Translations under genes and position numbers: made by a program
Part shown: positions 34,994-43,210 of the stretch, one piece after another
How positions within the stretch are numbered: the stretch's first letter is position 1
Layout of the letters: the number at the start of each line of letters is the position of its first letter
Assembly: GCF_029688845.1 (NCBI RefSeq)
Contig: NZ_JARUKW010000001.1
Location: forward strand, 186,001-250,000
DNA: 64,000 nucleotides
Source: Natronococcus sp. A-GB1
GTDB lineage: Archaea; Halobacteriota; Halobacteria; Halobacteriales; Natrialbaceae
Direction: 5' to 3'
The notes under the pieces: model-generated
The model's database searches: none
What the model was told of the DNA's origin: nothing
What the model saw: only the letters and a program-made list of their open reading frames with translations

Positions 34994-35491
34994 ATGAGTC
35001 AAGCGACGCTCGGTGACGACGAGGAACTGTTCGGCGAAGCGGCCAGCGAGATGCGCGAGGACGTCGAGTCCTCGCTCGAGCAGGCCTGGAGCGAGCTGCC
35101 GGCGGCCGACGACGTCTGGGAGACCGACGCCGACAACGCGCTCGGCGTGCTCAACGGACTCAAGTCCGCACTCGACGCCGGCGACGCCGAGGCCCACCTC
35201 CGGGATGCGAAGAAGTGGTACACGATGGGCCAGCGCGCCGACGCCTTCGAGGACGCCGACGATCTCGAGGCCGAGATCGAGGAACTCGAGGAGACGATCG
35301 CCGACGTCTCTGCGGCCGGCGAACAGGTCGGTGATCTCGCCTCGACGATCCCGGCGCTTCGCGGCGCGCTCCAGGAGGCCGAAACCGAGTCCGAAGCGGA
35401 GGCGGACGAGGCGAGCGACGAGACGGACGACGAGGACGGTGAGGACGATGCCGACGAGACGGCTGCAGACGACGACGAAAGCGAGGAGTAA
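34994..35491 (+). CDS. DUF5790 family acidic protein
   Basis: A 165-residue protein. Residues 1-85 (MSQATLGDDEELFGEAASEM through KKWYTMGQRADAFED) are the conserved helical domain; residues 85-115 look like a coiled coil; the last 45 are an Asp/Glu tail. The ATG at 34994 is preferred over one three codons upstream. The family is restricted to haloarchaea and uncharacterised. Confidence 0.78.
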   Translation: MSQATLGDDEELFGEAASEMREDVESSLEQAWSELPAADDVWETDADNALGVLNGLKSALDAGDAEAHLRDAKKWYTMGQRADAFEDADDLEAEIEELEETIADVSAAGEQVGDLASTIPALRGALQEAETESEAEADEASDETDDEDGEDDADETAADDDESEE

Positions 35492-35512
35492 TCGATATCG
35501 CAGGTCGCTGTC

Positions 35513-36250
35513 CTATCGCCGCTCCGGGCGCGAGACGTCCCGCTCGGCGACGGCCTCGAGGAGTCGATCAAGGGCGTCGGCAGCTAGCTCGAGCAGTTCT
35601 TCGCCCCGCCGTTCGTCGCCGTCGGTCGGATCACCGACGACGCCGTTGTCCGTAAACTCCGCCGAGTCGTACGCCAGATTCGCGTAGCTGGTCCACTCCC
35701 CCCAGCCATCGGCGCCACCGTCGCGAGCATCCTCGAGTCGGTCCTCGTGAACGAGATCCGGGTTGACGTGACGAACCAGTGCCGTCTCGAGGGGACCGCC
35801 GTGACCCATGTCGCTCGAGTGGTCGCCGACGGCCCCGAACCAGGTGAACGGAACGGCGTAGGCCTCGCCGCTTCGCGTCAGCCGACCGCCGACCTCCCGA
35901 AGCGCGTCGATGTTTCCGCCGTGTCCGTTGACGAGGACGACGCGATCGAAGCCGTGATGTGCGAGACTCTCGACTGACTCCCGGACGTAGCTTCGAAAGG
36001 TATCCTCGGAGACCCACATCGTTCCCGGAAACTGCCGGTGTTCCTCGGCGATCCCGACGGGGATCGCAGGCGCCCGGACCACTTCGCGATCGCTTCGCTC
36101 GAGCGCCGCGTCGGCGACCGCTTCGGCGGTCAGTACGTCGGTTCCGAGCGGGGCGTGCGGGCCGTGCTGTTCGGTGCTGCCGACGGGAACGACCGCGAGA
36201 TCGGTCTCGAGCTCCCGTACCTCCGTCCACGTCGCCTCCGAGAGATGCAT
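35513..36250 (-). CDS. Creatininase-family amidohydrolase
   Basis: A 245-residue protein. The N-terminus MHLSEATWTEVRELETDLAV leads into VVPVGSTEQHGPHAPLGTDV, the metal-binding creatininase signature (Glu, His, Asp), followed by VLVNGHGGNIDAL and DMGHGGPLETALV with further ligands. Archaeal relatives include ArfB, the deformylase of riboflavin/F420 synthesis; the family also includes creatininases, and I cannot separate these by reading. The start at 36250 precedes the family core directly. Confidence 0.82.
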   Translation of the reverse strand: MHLSEATWTEVRELETDLAVVPVGSTEQHGPHAPLGTDVLTAEAVADAALERSDREVVRAPAIPVGIAEEHRQFPGTMWVSEDTFRSYVRESVESLAHHGFDRVVLVNGHGGNIDALREVGGRLTRSGEAYAVPFTWFGAVGDHSSDMGHGGPLETALVRHVNPDLVHEDRLEDARDGGADGWGEWTSYANLAYDSAEFTDNGVVGDPTDGDERRGEELLELAADALDRLLEAVAERDVSRPERR

Positions 36251-36390
36251 ACCGAACCGAACCGAGCGTGCGGCCATGAAACTCCCGGTGACGGAAGCGC
36301 GGAGCCGGTCTCGAACGCGGTGACGCCCGGCAAACTGCCGTGGCGTACGCAGGGTCAACTTGTTTGCAGCGCGTGGCGTACTGTTCGAGT

Positions 36391-36735
36391 ATGACCGATG
36401 AAAGCCGCGAACTCGGAGTCGACCTGAGCGACGTCGAAGAGGATCTCGAGGACCTCGACTACCCGATCGAACAGGACGAACTTCTCGAGGAGTACGGCGA
36501 GGAGGAGATCGACATGGGCGAGGAATCCGCGACGCTCGAGGAGCTGCTCGAGCCGCTCAACGAGGACGAGTACGGCTCCTACGACGAGGTCGAGCAGGCG
36601 ATCATGAACATGGTCGGCGACGACGCGATCGGCCGGAAGAACTACAGCGACCGAACGCCTCCGGCGGCGGGCGAACAGCGCCAGGAGGAAGGTGGCCCCG
36701 ATCAGGACGGGCAGAGCGAGCAGGAGTCGTTCTAG
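36391..36735 (+). CDS. DUF5789-like (DUF2795-type) acidic protein
   Basis: A 114-residue protein MTDESRELGVDLSDVEEDLE onwards, with a central helical core (DYPIEQDELLEEYGEEEIDM, then LEELLEPLNEDEYGSYDEVE) like the haloarchaeal DUF5789/DUF2795 proteins and a variable tail. The last 4 nt overlap the end of the convergent ABC transporter gene. Function unknown. Confidence 0.75.
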   Translation: MTDESRELGVDLSDVEEDLEDLDYPIEQDELLEEYGEEEIDMGEESATLEELLEPLNEDEYGSYDEVEQAIMNMVGDDAIGRKNYSDRTPPAAGEQRQEEGGPDQDGQSEQESF

Positions 36736-38678
36736 TCGTCGTCCGCGTCGACGTCGACCTCGGTACGGGCCTGCCGACGCTGGGCCCGTTCGATAAATTC
36801 TTGCGGTAGTTCGTCTATCTCGCCGGCCTGTACGCCCCAGAGGTGTGCGTACAGACCGTCGCTCGCGAGCAGCTCCTCGTGCGTGCCGCGCTCGACGATC
36901 TGGCCGTCCTCCAGGACGACGATCTGGTCGGCGTCCTTGATCGTCGAGAGGCGGTGGGCGATGGCGAACGTGGTCCGTTCTTCCGTCAGCTCGTCGAGCG
37001 AGCGCTGGATGAGCATCTCGGTCTCGGTGTCGACGTCGCTGGTCGCCTCGTCGAGGATCAGGATCTCCGGATCCTTCAGGATCGATCGAGCGATGGCGAC
37101 CCGCTGGCGCTGGCCACCCGAGAGCTTGACGCCTCGTTCGCCGACCATCGTGTCATAGCCGTCGGGAAGGTTCTGAATGAACTCGTGGGCCTCGGCGGCC
37201 TTCGCGGCCGCGACGATCTCCTCGCGGTCGGCCTCGAACGTGCCGTAGGTGATGTTCTCCTCGACGCTCCCGTAGAACAGGAACGAGTCCTGGCCGACGT
37301 ACCCCATCGATCGGCGCAGACTCGCCAGAGAGACGGCCCTGACGTCCTGATCGTCGACCCGGATCGCGCCGTCGTCGACGTCGTACAGCCGGAGCAGCAG
37401 TTTGAGCACGGTCGACTTTCCGGCCCCCGTCGGTCCGACCAGCGCGACGGTCTCGCCGCCCTCGACGTCGATGCTGATCTCGTCGATGATGCGCTCGCTG
37501 TCGTCGTAGCCGAAGACGACGTCGTCGTACTCGACGCTGCCCTCCCGCACCTCGAGTTCGTCGGCGTCCTCGTCGCGCTCGATGCGGCCCTCCTCGTCCA
37601 TCAGCCCGAAGATGCGCTCGCTCGAGGCTTCGGCGCGCTGGTACATGTTGATCACCTGGCCGAACTGCGCCATCGGCCAGACCAGCTGCTGGGTGTAGAG
37701 GATGAAGGCGACGAAGGTTCCAGTCTGGAGCGTTCCCGTAAGCGGCCCGGGCCCAGTTCCGGTAAAGACCCAGTAGCCGCCGATGAGGAAGGTAAGGACG
37801 AAGCCGATCCCCGAGATCAGCTGCAGGCTGGGGAAGAACTTGATCCGCAGGTCGATCGCCTCCCAGTTCGTGTCGTAGTACTTCTCCGAGACGTCCTCGA
37901 CGCGGTCGGACTCGAACTCCTCGGTGTTCGAGGACTTGATGACCCCGATTCCGCCGAGGTTGTTCTCCAAGCGGGAGTTGACCTTGCCGACCGACGATCG
38001 CACAGCGGCGTACTTCGGCTGGATCTTCTTGACGAACACGTAAGTGAAGATCGCGATCAACGGAACCGGGGTCAGCGAGACCAGCGCCAGCTGCGGGTTA
38101 AGCCAGAACAGCAGGAACGTGATTCCGACGACCATCACGATCAGCCGGGTCGCCGAGTTCATCCCCTCGTTGAGAAACCGTTCGAGCTGGTTGACGTCGT
38201 TGCTCAGTACCGACATCATCTCGCCGGTCTGCTTGTTCGCGAAGAACTCCATATCTAGGCGCTGCATCTTGTCGTAGGTTGCGGTCCGGACATCGTGTTG
38301 GACGTGCTGGGAGAAGGCGTTGAATCCCCAGTTTCGCAGCCAGTGAAACAGCGCCCCTAGCGCGAACGAGCCCGCGATGACCACGACGACGAACCAGAAC
38401 TGCTCCTCGGGGGACGTGGGGAGCCACGCGTCCGGGAGCACCGACAGCGGAACCTGCTCGGAGAAGACGGCGTCGTTAAAGATCGCGTCGATCGCGACCG
38501 CCAGCATCAGGGCAGGCAGCAGATCCAGCGCCCGGGCGAAGACGCTCGAGATGAGGCCGATCGTCACCGAGAACCAGTAGGGACGACCGAAATCGAAGAT
38601 CAACCGGCGCATCGGGCTCTCGACCTGCTCCCGTTGCTCCTCGAAGGGGTCGTCTTTCTCCCAGTCGACGCTACTCAT
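36732..38678 (-). CDS. ABC exporter, fused permease and ATPase (ABCB/MsbA type)
   Basis: A 648-residue half transporter. Residues 30-340 form the six-helix ABC exporter membrane domain. The nucleotide-binding domain holds Walker A GPTGAGKS (about 413-420), the Q-loop GYVGQDSFLF, the ABC signature LSGGQRQRVAIARS (about 517), Walker B ILILDEATSDVD and the H-loop AHRLSTI. All catalytic residues are present, so it should export lipids or drugs as a homodimer. The N-terminal MSSVDWEKDDPFEEQREQVE is a soluble elbow region. Confidence 0.92.
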   Translation of the reverse strand: MSSVDWEKDDPFEEQREQVESPMRRLIFDFGRPYWFSVTIGLISSVFARALDLLPALMLAVAIDAIFNDAVFSEQVPLSVLPDAWLPTSPEEQFWFVVVVIAGSFALGALFHWLRNWGFNAFSQHVQHDVRTATYDKMQRLDMEFFANKQTGEMMSVLSNDVNQLERFLNEGMNSATRLIVMVVGITFLLFWLNPQLALVSLTPVPLIAIFTYVFVKKIQPKYAAVRSSVGKVNSRLENNLGGIGVIKSSNTEEFESDRVEDVSEKYYDTNWEAIDLRIKFFPSLQLISGIGFVLTFLIGGYWVFTGTGPGPLTGTLQTGTFVAFILYTQQLVWPMAQFGQVINMYQRAEASSERIFGLMDEEGRIERDEDADELEVREGSVEYDDVVFGYDDSERIIDEISIDVEGGETVALVGPTGAGKSTVLKLLLRLYDVDDGAIRVDDQDVRAVSLASLRRSMGYVGQDSFLFYGSVEENITYGTFEADREEIVAAAKAAEAHEFIQNLPDGYDTMVGERGVKLSGGQRQRVAIARSILKDPEILILDEATSDVDTETEMLIQRSLDELTEERTTFAIAHRLSTIKDADQIVVLEDGQIVERGTHEELLASDGLYAHLWGVQAGEIDELPQEFIERAQRRQARTEVDVDADDD

Positions 38679-38735
38679 TGCTTCGTCTCCGTGACCGTCG
38701 CCAATAAGCGTTCCCTACGAATCGAAATACGTCGC

Positions 38736-39230
38736 TCAGTCGTCGGACCCGATCTCGACCTCGTCGCCGGGTTCGATCCCGTTCTCGTCGGCGTACCCGA
38801 TCGGGACCTCGAGGACCCACTGTGCATCGCCGGTGTACTCCTGATCCGCGCCGTCCTCGTCGGGGCCGGGTTCGGGGGCGCTGTGGATCGTCGTGATCTC
38901 GCGATCGGCACCGATGAAGACGATGTCGATGCCGAAGTCCATGTCCCGCATCACGTACGTGCGCTCGCCCTCGCTGTCGTGGACGAACAGCATCCCCTCG
39001 CCGTCCTCGAGCGCGTCGTGATCGCTCAGGCCGGTGTAGCGCTCGCCCGGCGTATCCGCGATCTCGGCGTCGATCGTCGCCTTCGGCTCGCCGTCGTCGT
39101 CGAGCACCCGGACTTCGGTCCGGTCGTCGCTCCAGGGCGCCCCGACCACGCCGAGCTGGACGAGCAACAGCGCGACGACGCCCACTGCTGCAACGACGAG
39201 CAGCCCCTTCCAGACTCGCTCGAGAGCCAT
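38736..39230 (-). CDS. DUF192 family membrane-anchored protein
   Basis: A 164-residue protein with one N-terminal transmembrane anchor (residues 9-28) and a DUF192 beta-barrel domain: IADTPGERYTGLSDHDALED, GMLFVHDSEGERTYVMRDMD and FIGADREITTIH are the conserved segments. The domain faces outward. Family function is unknown. Confidence 0.85.
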   Translation of the reverse strand: MALERVWKGLLVVAAVGVVALLLVQLGVVGAPWSDDRTEVRVLDDDGEPKATIDAEIADTPGERYTGLSDHDALEDGEGMLFVHDSEGERTYVMRDMDFGIDIVFIGADREITTIHSAPEPGPDEDGADQEYTGDAQWVLEVPIGYADENGIEPGDEVEIGSDD

Positions 39231-39290
39231 ACTGGGGATCCGACTCGAGAAAGTAAAGGTTATTCGGACGGGGCCACTGATTTCGGATAC

Positions 39291-39364
39291 GGGCTCGTGG
39301 TCTAGCTGGTTATGACGCGGCCTTTACAAGGCCGAGGTCGGTGGTTCGAACCCGCCCGAGCCCA
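39291..39364 (+). tRNA. tRNA-Val (TAC)
   Basis: 74 nt: acceptor GGGCTCG/CGAGCCC, anticodon stem CGGCC/GGCCG with loop TTTACAA (anticodon TAC at 39325-39327), T-arm GGTGG-TTCGAAC-CCGCC (one G-T pair), discriminator A39364. Sequence and features match archaeal tRNA-Val. Its last 24 nt recur downstream (see satellite). Confidence 0.93.
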
Positions 39365-39587
39365 CTACGATTCTGCGACGAACAAACGTGAGGAGTGAAT
39401 CGTAGCGCGAGGCGGGTTCTAATCAGGGAGCAGCGTTGCTGCGACCGTGGTTCGAACCCGCCCGAGCCCATTTCTCTGGCGAACAATCCGTGAGCCAGAG
39501 AAATGTATACGAGGGCGGTTCGAATGAGACGAGACGCGCGCAGCGAAGCGAGCACGTCTTGGCGTAGTTCGAACCTGCTCGAGCCCA
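39365..39587 (+). repeat. tRNA-Val satellite: two units with copies of the tRNA 3' end
   Basis: Unit 1: hairpin CTACGATTC/GAATCGTAG (39365-39405) whose loop holds GACGAACAAACGTGAGGAG; an inverted T-arm copy GGCGGGTTCTAATC (39411-39424); short hairpin GCAGC-gtt-GCTGC (39430-39442); direct copy of the tRNA's last 24 nt, all identical (39447-39470). Unit 2: hairpin TTTCTCTGGC-GAACAATCCGTGA-GCCAGAGAAA (39471-39503, 10 bp perfect); inverted copy GGGCGGTTCGAA (39514-39525); hairpin AGACG/CGTCT (39527-39559); direct copy again (39564-39587, 21 of 24 identical). The rest of the intergenic sequence to 39849 shows nothing I recognise. Confidence 0.82.
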
Positions 39588-39849
39588 TGCCTGGTGCTCG
39601 AGGACCATTTCCGATGTGCCGTTTCCACAGTGGGTGGTCGCACATACTGGATTTGCCCGTCCCGAGCCGGCGACTCGAACAACTGTCGGCCGCCGAGAGA
39701 GTGTCGAAACCAACTCTCCCATCGTCGAAACTCGAGCGGGAACGCCGGATCCGAAACGAGGAAAACAGTCAGGCTGCGGGATCGGAACGCGGTCTCCGTC
39801 GCCCCTAGCCGAGGGTTGGCCGGAGTAGCGCGAGCATAGGATCGAGAAG

Positions 39850-40296
39850 TCAGTGCTTGAGTCGGGCGACGTTCTCCCGGATCTGATTCAGGATTCCCTC
39901 GCCGGAGTCGGCGTCGAGGGCCGCGTAGAGCGTCGAATCTTCCGGCTCGTCCTTGACGACGACCCGGAGGTACGGCTCGAGCTGTTCGAAGTTGTCCGAG
40001 AGGACGACGGTGTGGTTATCCTCGTCGTGATCGACGACACCCGAGTCGGCCAGCTTCGGCACGTGACACTGTACCGAGGAGACGTACACGCTCTTGTACT
40101 CGTTTTTGGCGACCTCGTCCGGGGGAACGTCGTGCTCCCAGCCGGCGACCTGCTCGGCGACTCTCGAGAGCTCGATCGGTCCCTCCCGACCACGGAGCGC
40201 GTACAGGAGGTATCGTCGCCGACGGTTTGCCAGCAACTCGAGAATCGTGTCTGCTGACAGTTCTTGAGCGTCCCGATCCGAGCCAAGCGCTTCCAT
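39850..40296 (-). CDS. DUF7344 winged-helix protein
   Basis: A 148-residue protein starting MEALGSDRDAQELSADTILE. The DUF7344 winged-helix core is seen in LLANRRRRYLLYALRGREGP, IELSRVAEQVAGWE and KSVYVSSVQCHVPKLADSGV. Such proteins are abundant haloarchaeal transcription regulators with unknown ligands. It reads toward tRNA-Val on the opposite strand. Confidence 0.82.
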   Translation of the reverse strand: MEALGSDRDAQELSADTILELLANRRRRYLLYALRGREGPIELSRVAEQVAGWEHDVPPDEVAKNEYKSVYVSSVQCHVPKLADSGVVDHDEDNHTVVLSDNFEQLEPYLRVVVKDEPEDSTLYAALDADSGEGILNQIRENVARLKH

Positions 40297-40507
40297 AACA
40301 CACTGTTACCCGCCGGAGCGGAAAAGGGTGTCTTGAATATCCGAAAAACCAATACTCAGTGGTAAACGGATGGTATACTCGGTATTATTCTCTCCATTAC
40401 TGTTTGTTCTTTTCTCTCGGATAGAATCGGGTAGACGAGATCGACGACCGACCTCGCTCAAGTCGATTCGAAATCCTTTTTTATATCATGGGCGGAGATA
40501 GGGGTAA

Positions 40508-40581
40508 GCCGCCTTAGCTCAGACTGGGAGAGCACTCGACTGAAGATCGAGCTGTCCCCGGTTCAAATCCGGGAGGCGGCA
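40508..40581 (+). tRNA. tRNA-Phe (GAA)
   Basis: 74 nt: acceptor GCCGCCT/AGGCGGC, D-arm GCTC/GAGC, anticodon stem CTCGA/TCGAG with loop CTGAAGA (anticodon GAA at 40542-40544), T-arm CCCGG-TTCAAAT-CCGGG, discriminator A40581. All stems pair. It is followed by a satellite unit that repeats its 3' end. Confidence 0.94.
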
Positions 40582-40707
40582 TGTTTCAAAACCGCGAGCG
40601 TAGCGAGCGGGTGCGGAAACTGGCGCCGAACGGATTTGAACTAGACTGAGGTTCTGCGAGCAACGCGAGCAGGTTCTCAGGCGTAGTTCACAATCCGGGA
40701 GGCGGCG
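40582..40707 (+). repeat. tRNA-Phe satellite unit
   Basis: Hairpin with outer stem GTTTC/GAAAC and inner CCGC-GAGCGTAGCGA-GCGG (40583-40620); inverted T-loop copy GGATTTGAAC (40632-40641), the exact reverse complement of the tRNA's GTTCAAATCC; hairpin CTGAG-gtt-CTGC-GAGCAACGCGA-GCAG-gtt-CTCAG (40646-40680); direct copy of the last 20 nt of the tRNA with one inserted C (40686-40706). The second hairpin is nearly identical to the one at tRNA-Ile (28961-28995), although the tRNA-derived parts differ. Confidence 0.82.
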
Positions 40708-40765
40708 TCCCGATTTCACGCGATTCTCGCTCGAGCAGGTGTTACGTTTGAAACTTGAGGAGAAA

Positions 40766-40787
40766 GCCCACGACTTCAGCCGTGGGA
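40766..40787. mobile_element. Solo terminal hairpin of an IS1341-type element
   Basis: AAAGCCCACGACTTCAGCCG and the following TGGGAGAACG resemble the left end of the TnpB element at 17797-17830 (hairpin CCCACG/CGTGGG, same flanks). No tnpB sequence adjoins it, so this is a leftover end or an excision scar. Confidence 0.5.
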
Positions 40788-40944
40788 GAACGTCAGTACA
40801 GCTGTCGGCTTGAGCGAAAGTCGAGCCACCCGCCACCACTGGACCGATCGAGACTGCCCGTTGCTACCAAACCATGGGGCTGTGGCCTCGTGAGTCCGTT
40901 CATGGCCAAGATACTTACTCCGGCCACGGATAGGATCGGGCCCC

Positions 40945-42051
40945 TTGATATCCGACGATACCACGTTTTCTGAGCGGTTCGAAACGATATCCAATGTGGA
41001 TGCCGACGGCGAACAGCTCGTTTCGGTTTCGGTCCCGCCGACGGAACCGGTCGACGAAATGCGCCAGCGAGTCGAAGAGGACCACGCCGAGGCGGAGTAC
41101 CTGAACGACCGCGAAGAGGTCCGAAAGCCCCTCAAACAGGCACTTGAAGAGACACGGCGAATTCTCCACGAGTACGACGAGACGCCCGAGAACGGCCTCG
41201 CAGTCTACGTCGGTACTGTCGGTGACGACCTCGTCGAGGTCGTCTTCGACGACCCGCCGGCTCCGATCGGTGACCGAACCTACGGCTATGCTAACGAGTT
41301 CGATACGACGCCGCTCGAGCCCAGTGCGAGCGGCACGGCGACTCACGGACTGTTGATCGTCGCACGCGAGAGCGCGACGCTCGGTCGCTACGACGGGGAG
41401 ACGATCGAACAGGTCGAGTCGATCGAAAGCGACGTCCCGAGCAAGCAGGACGCCACGGGCCGCGACGAGGATCGGTTCCAGGGCCGGAGCGAAGAGCGCC
41501 GAACGGAGTTCTTCGACTCGGTCGGCGACGCGGTCGAGCGGGTGTTCCTCGACTCCCCTCCCGAAGGGGAAGAGCCTGCCAGTCACGATCTCGAAGGGCT
41601 ATTGCTCGGCGGGAGCGAGGTCACCGCCGAACCGTTCCACGACGGCGATCACCTGCCCGAGACCCTCGCTGACGAGGTTCTCGGCCCGTTCAACGTAGAG
41701 TACGCCGCCGAGACGGGACTTCGTCAGCTCGTGGACGCGGCCGAGGCGGCGGGTAAACTCGAGGCGACCGACGCACGCGAGGCGCTCAACCGATTCTTCG
41801 ACGCGCTCGACGACGAGGACGAGCCCGCGGCGGGCGGGGTCGAAGACGTCGAGGAAGCCCTCGAGTACGGCGCCGTCGAAACGCTGTTGCTCGCGGAGTC
41901 ACTCTCTGCGGAGGAGGCCCAGACCCTCGAGGCTCGGGCCGAAGAAGAGGGAGCGAGCACGATCATCGTCCCGACGGGACTCGATCGCGCCGAACAGCTT
42001 CAGGAAGCCTTCAACGGCGTGGCTGCACTCCTTCGATTCCCGGTCGAGTGA
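40945..42051 (+). CDS. aRF1/eRF1-family paralogue without NIKS and GGQ motifs
   Basis: A 368-residue protein with the three-domain layout of archaeal release factor 1. In domain 1 the position of NIKS reads YLND (residues 52-55, in AEYLNDREEVRKPLKQALEE). In domain 2 the GGQ loop is replaced by ATGRDEDRFQ (170-179), followed by the usual helix RRTEFFDSVGDAVERVF. Domain 3 is present (YGAVETLLLAESLSAEEAQT). It is therefore unlikely to decode stops or hydrolyse peptidyl-tRNA itself; a ribosome-rescue or regulatory role is inferred. The start is a TTG at 40945, supported by a TATA-like sequence (AGATACTTACT) about 27 nt upstream; a GTG near 40993 is the alternative. Confidence 0.7.
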   Translation: MISDDTTFSERFETISNVDADGEQLVSVSVPPTEPVDEMRQRVEEDHAEAEYLNDREEVRKPLKQALEETRRILHEYDETPENGLAVYVGTVGDDLVEVVFDDPPAPIGDRTYGYANEFDTTPLEPSASGTATHGLLIVARESATLGRYDGETIEQVESIESDVPSKQDATGRDEDRFQGRSEERRTEFFDSVGDAVERVFLDSPPEGEEPASHDLEGLLLGGSEVTAEPFHDGDHLPETLADEVLGPFNVEYAAETGLRQLVDAAEAAGKLEATDAREALNRFFDALDDEDEPAAGGVEDVEEALEYGAVETLLLAESLSAEEAQTLEARAEEEGASTIIVPTGLDRAEQLQEAFNGVAALLRFPVE

Positions 42052-42193
42052 CGTCCCGTCAGCTGGCTCGAGTGTCCTCGACTGACGACCGAGCGGTCCC
42101 CGACCTGTGACCGGAGGGAGACAATCGCTTTCTTTGTTTCACAGACCAGAGAGACTCTTTGCCGCGAGCAGGGTCCGATCGGTTCGTTTCCAC

Positions 42194-43210
42194 TCAGTGC
42201 ACGCGGCTACCGCCGACGAACTCCTCGGCGGTTCGCTCGCCGGACGCGAACTCGATCGCTCGCGCATCGACCGTTTCCGTGTCGAGGTCGGTCTGGGTGA
42301 CTAGCAGCCGCTCCAGTGCTGCCTGCCACTGCTTGTAGTACGTCCGTTCGGTCGCGTCGGCGTCCCCCCAGTCGACGCCGTCGGCATCGGTGGGCGTCGC
42401 CTCGACCTCGTCGATCAATCGCTCCTGAAACGCCGACCAGTCGAACCCCGAATCGTTCTCGTACAGGGCGACCGTCACCCCGAATGCGCGTGCCTGCCAC
42501 GGAGCGGCGAACGTCGGCTCCGTCTCGAGGCCGAGCAGCTCCGCGAACGGCGCGTCGCCCTCGTCGCTGCCGCCGTCGGTCACCCGCTCGGTGGACGCCG
42601 ACGAGGACGCGTCGAGTCGCTCGACGCCGATCATCGCGTCGCGAGTGACGAGGTCGATGAGGTCGGCCTCGTCGTACCCCGCAGTCCCGTCTGGACGTTG
42701 TGGGAGCACCATGTACCGGATCTCCGAACTCGAGTCCCAGACGTCGACGGTGACGTCCTCGTCGAGTTCGAGCCCGAACTCGGTGAGGACGGATCGCGGC
42801 TCCCGGACCATCCGTGATCGGTACGACGGCGTCTTGTACCACGTCGGCGGCAGGCCGAGCAGCGACCACGGATAGCAGGAACAGAGCGTACAGACGACCG
42901 AGTTGTGTACGTTGTCGGTGTTCTCCTTTACCTCGATGTGTTGCATCCCGACGTCGAAATCAAACGAGTCGAGTGCGGCCTCCGCGTCGGCGAGCAAGCG
43001 ACGCTTGAACTCGGCGTCGGTCCAGGCCCGGGTGACGACGCGTGCGCCGTTCTGTGGACCGACGTCCCGCTCGTACGCGGAGATGGCCTCGTCGATCGCG
43101 TCCGTCGAGACGATCCCCTTCTCGACGAGCAACGACTGGATGGCCCGGACACGAGGACGCGGGTCCGTGGCCGTCTCGTCGTCGTGGCCGTGATCGTGAC
43201 CGTCACTCAT
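42194..43210 (-). CDS. nthA: Nitrile hydratase alpha subunit fused to its activator domain
   Basis: A 338-residue protein. Residues 1-200 are the alpha subunit; the metal site VCTLCSCYPW has Cys107, Cys110 and Cys112, and the CTLC spacing with Thr is that of cobalt-type enzymes. LVTRDAMIGVERL ends the alpha part. Residues 220-338 are a nitrile hydratase accessory/activator domain (FAAPWQARAFGVTVALYEND, then YYKQWQAALERLL), usually a separate gene. The His-rich N-terminus (SDGHDHGHDDE) may bind metal. The start overlaps the end of the beta subunit gene by 8 nt. The enzyme hydrates nitriles to amides. Confidence 0.88.
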   Translation of the reverse strand: MSDGHDHGHDDETATDPRPRVRAIQSLLVEKGIVSTDAIDEAISAYERDVGPQNGARVVTRAWTDAEFKRRLLADAEAALDSFDFDVGMQHIEVKENTDNVHNSVVCTLCSCYPWSLLGLPPTWYKTPSYRSRMVREPRSVLTEFGLELDEDVTVDVWDSSSEIRYMVLPQRPDGTAGYDEADLIDLVTRDAMIGVERLDASSSASTERVTDGGSDEGDAPFAELLGLETEPTFAAPWQARAFGVTVALYENDSGFDWSAFQERLIDEVEATPTDADGVDWGDADATERTYYKQWQAALERLLVTQTDLDTETVDARAIEFASGERTAEEFVGGSRVH

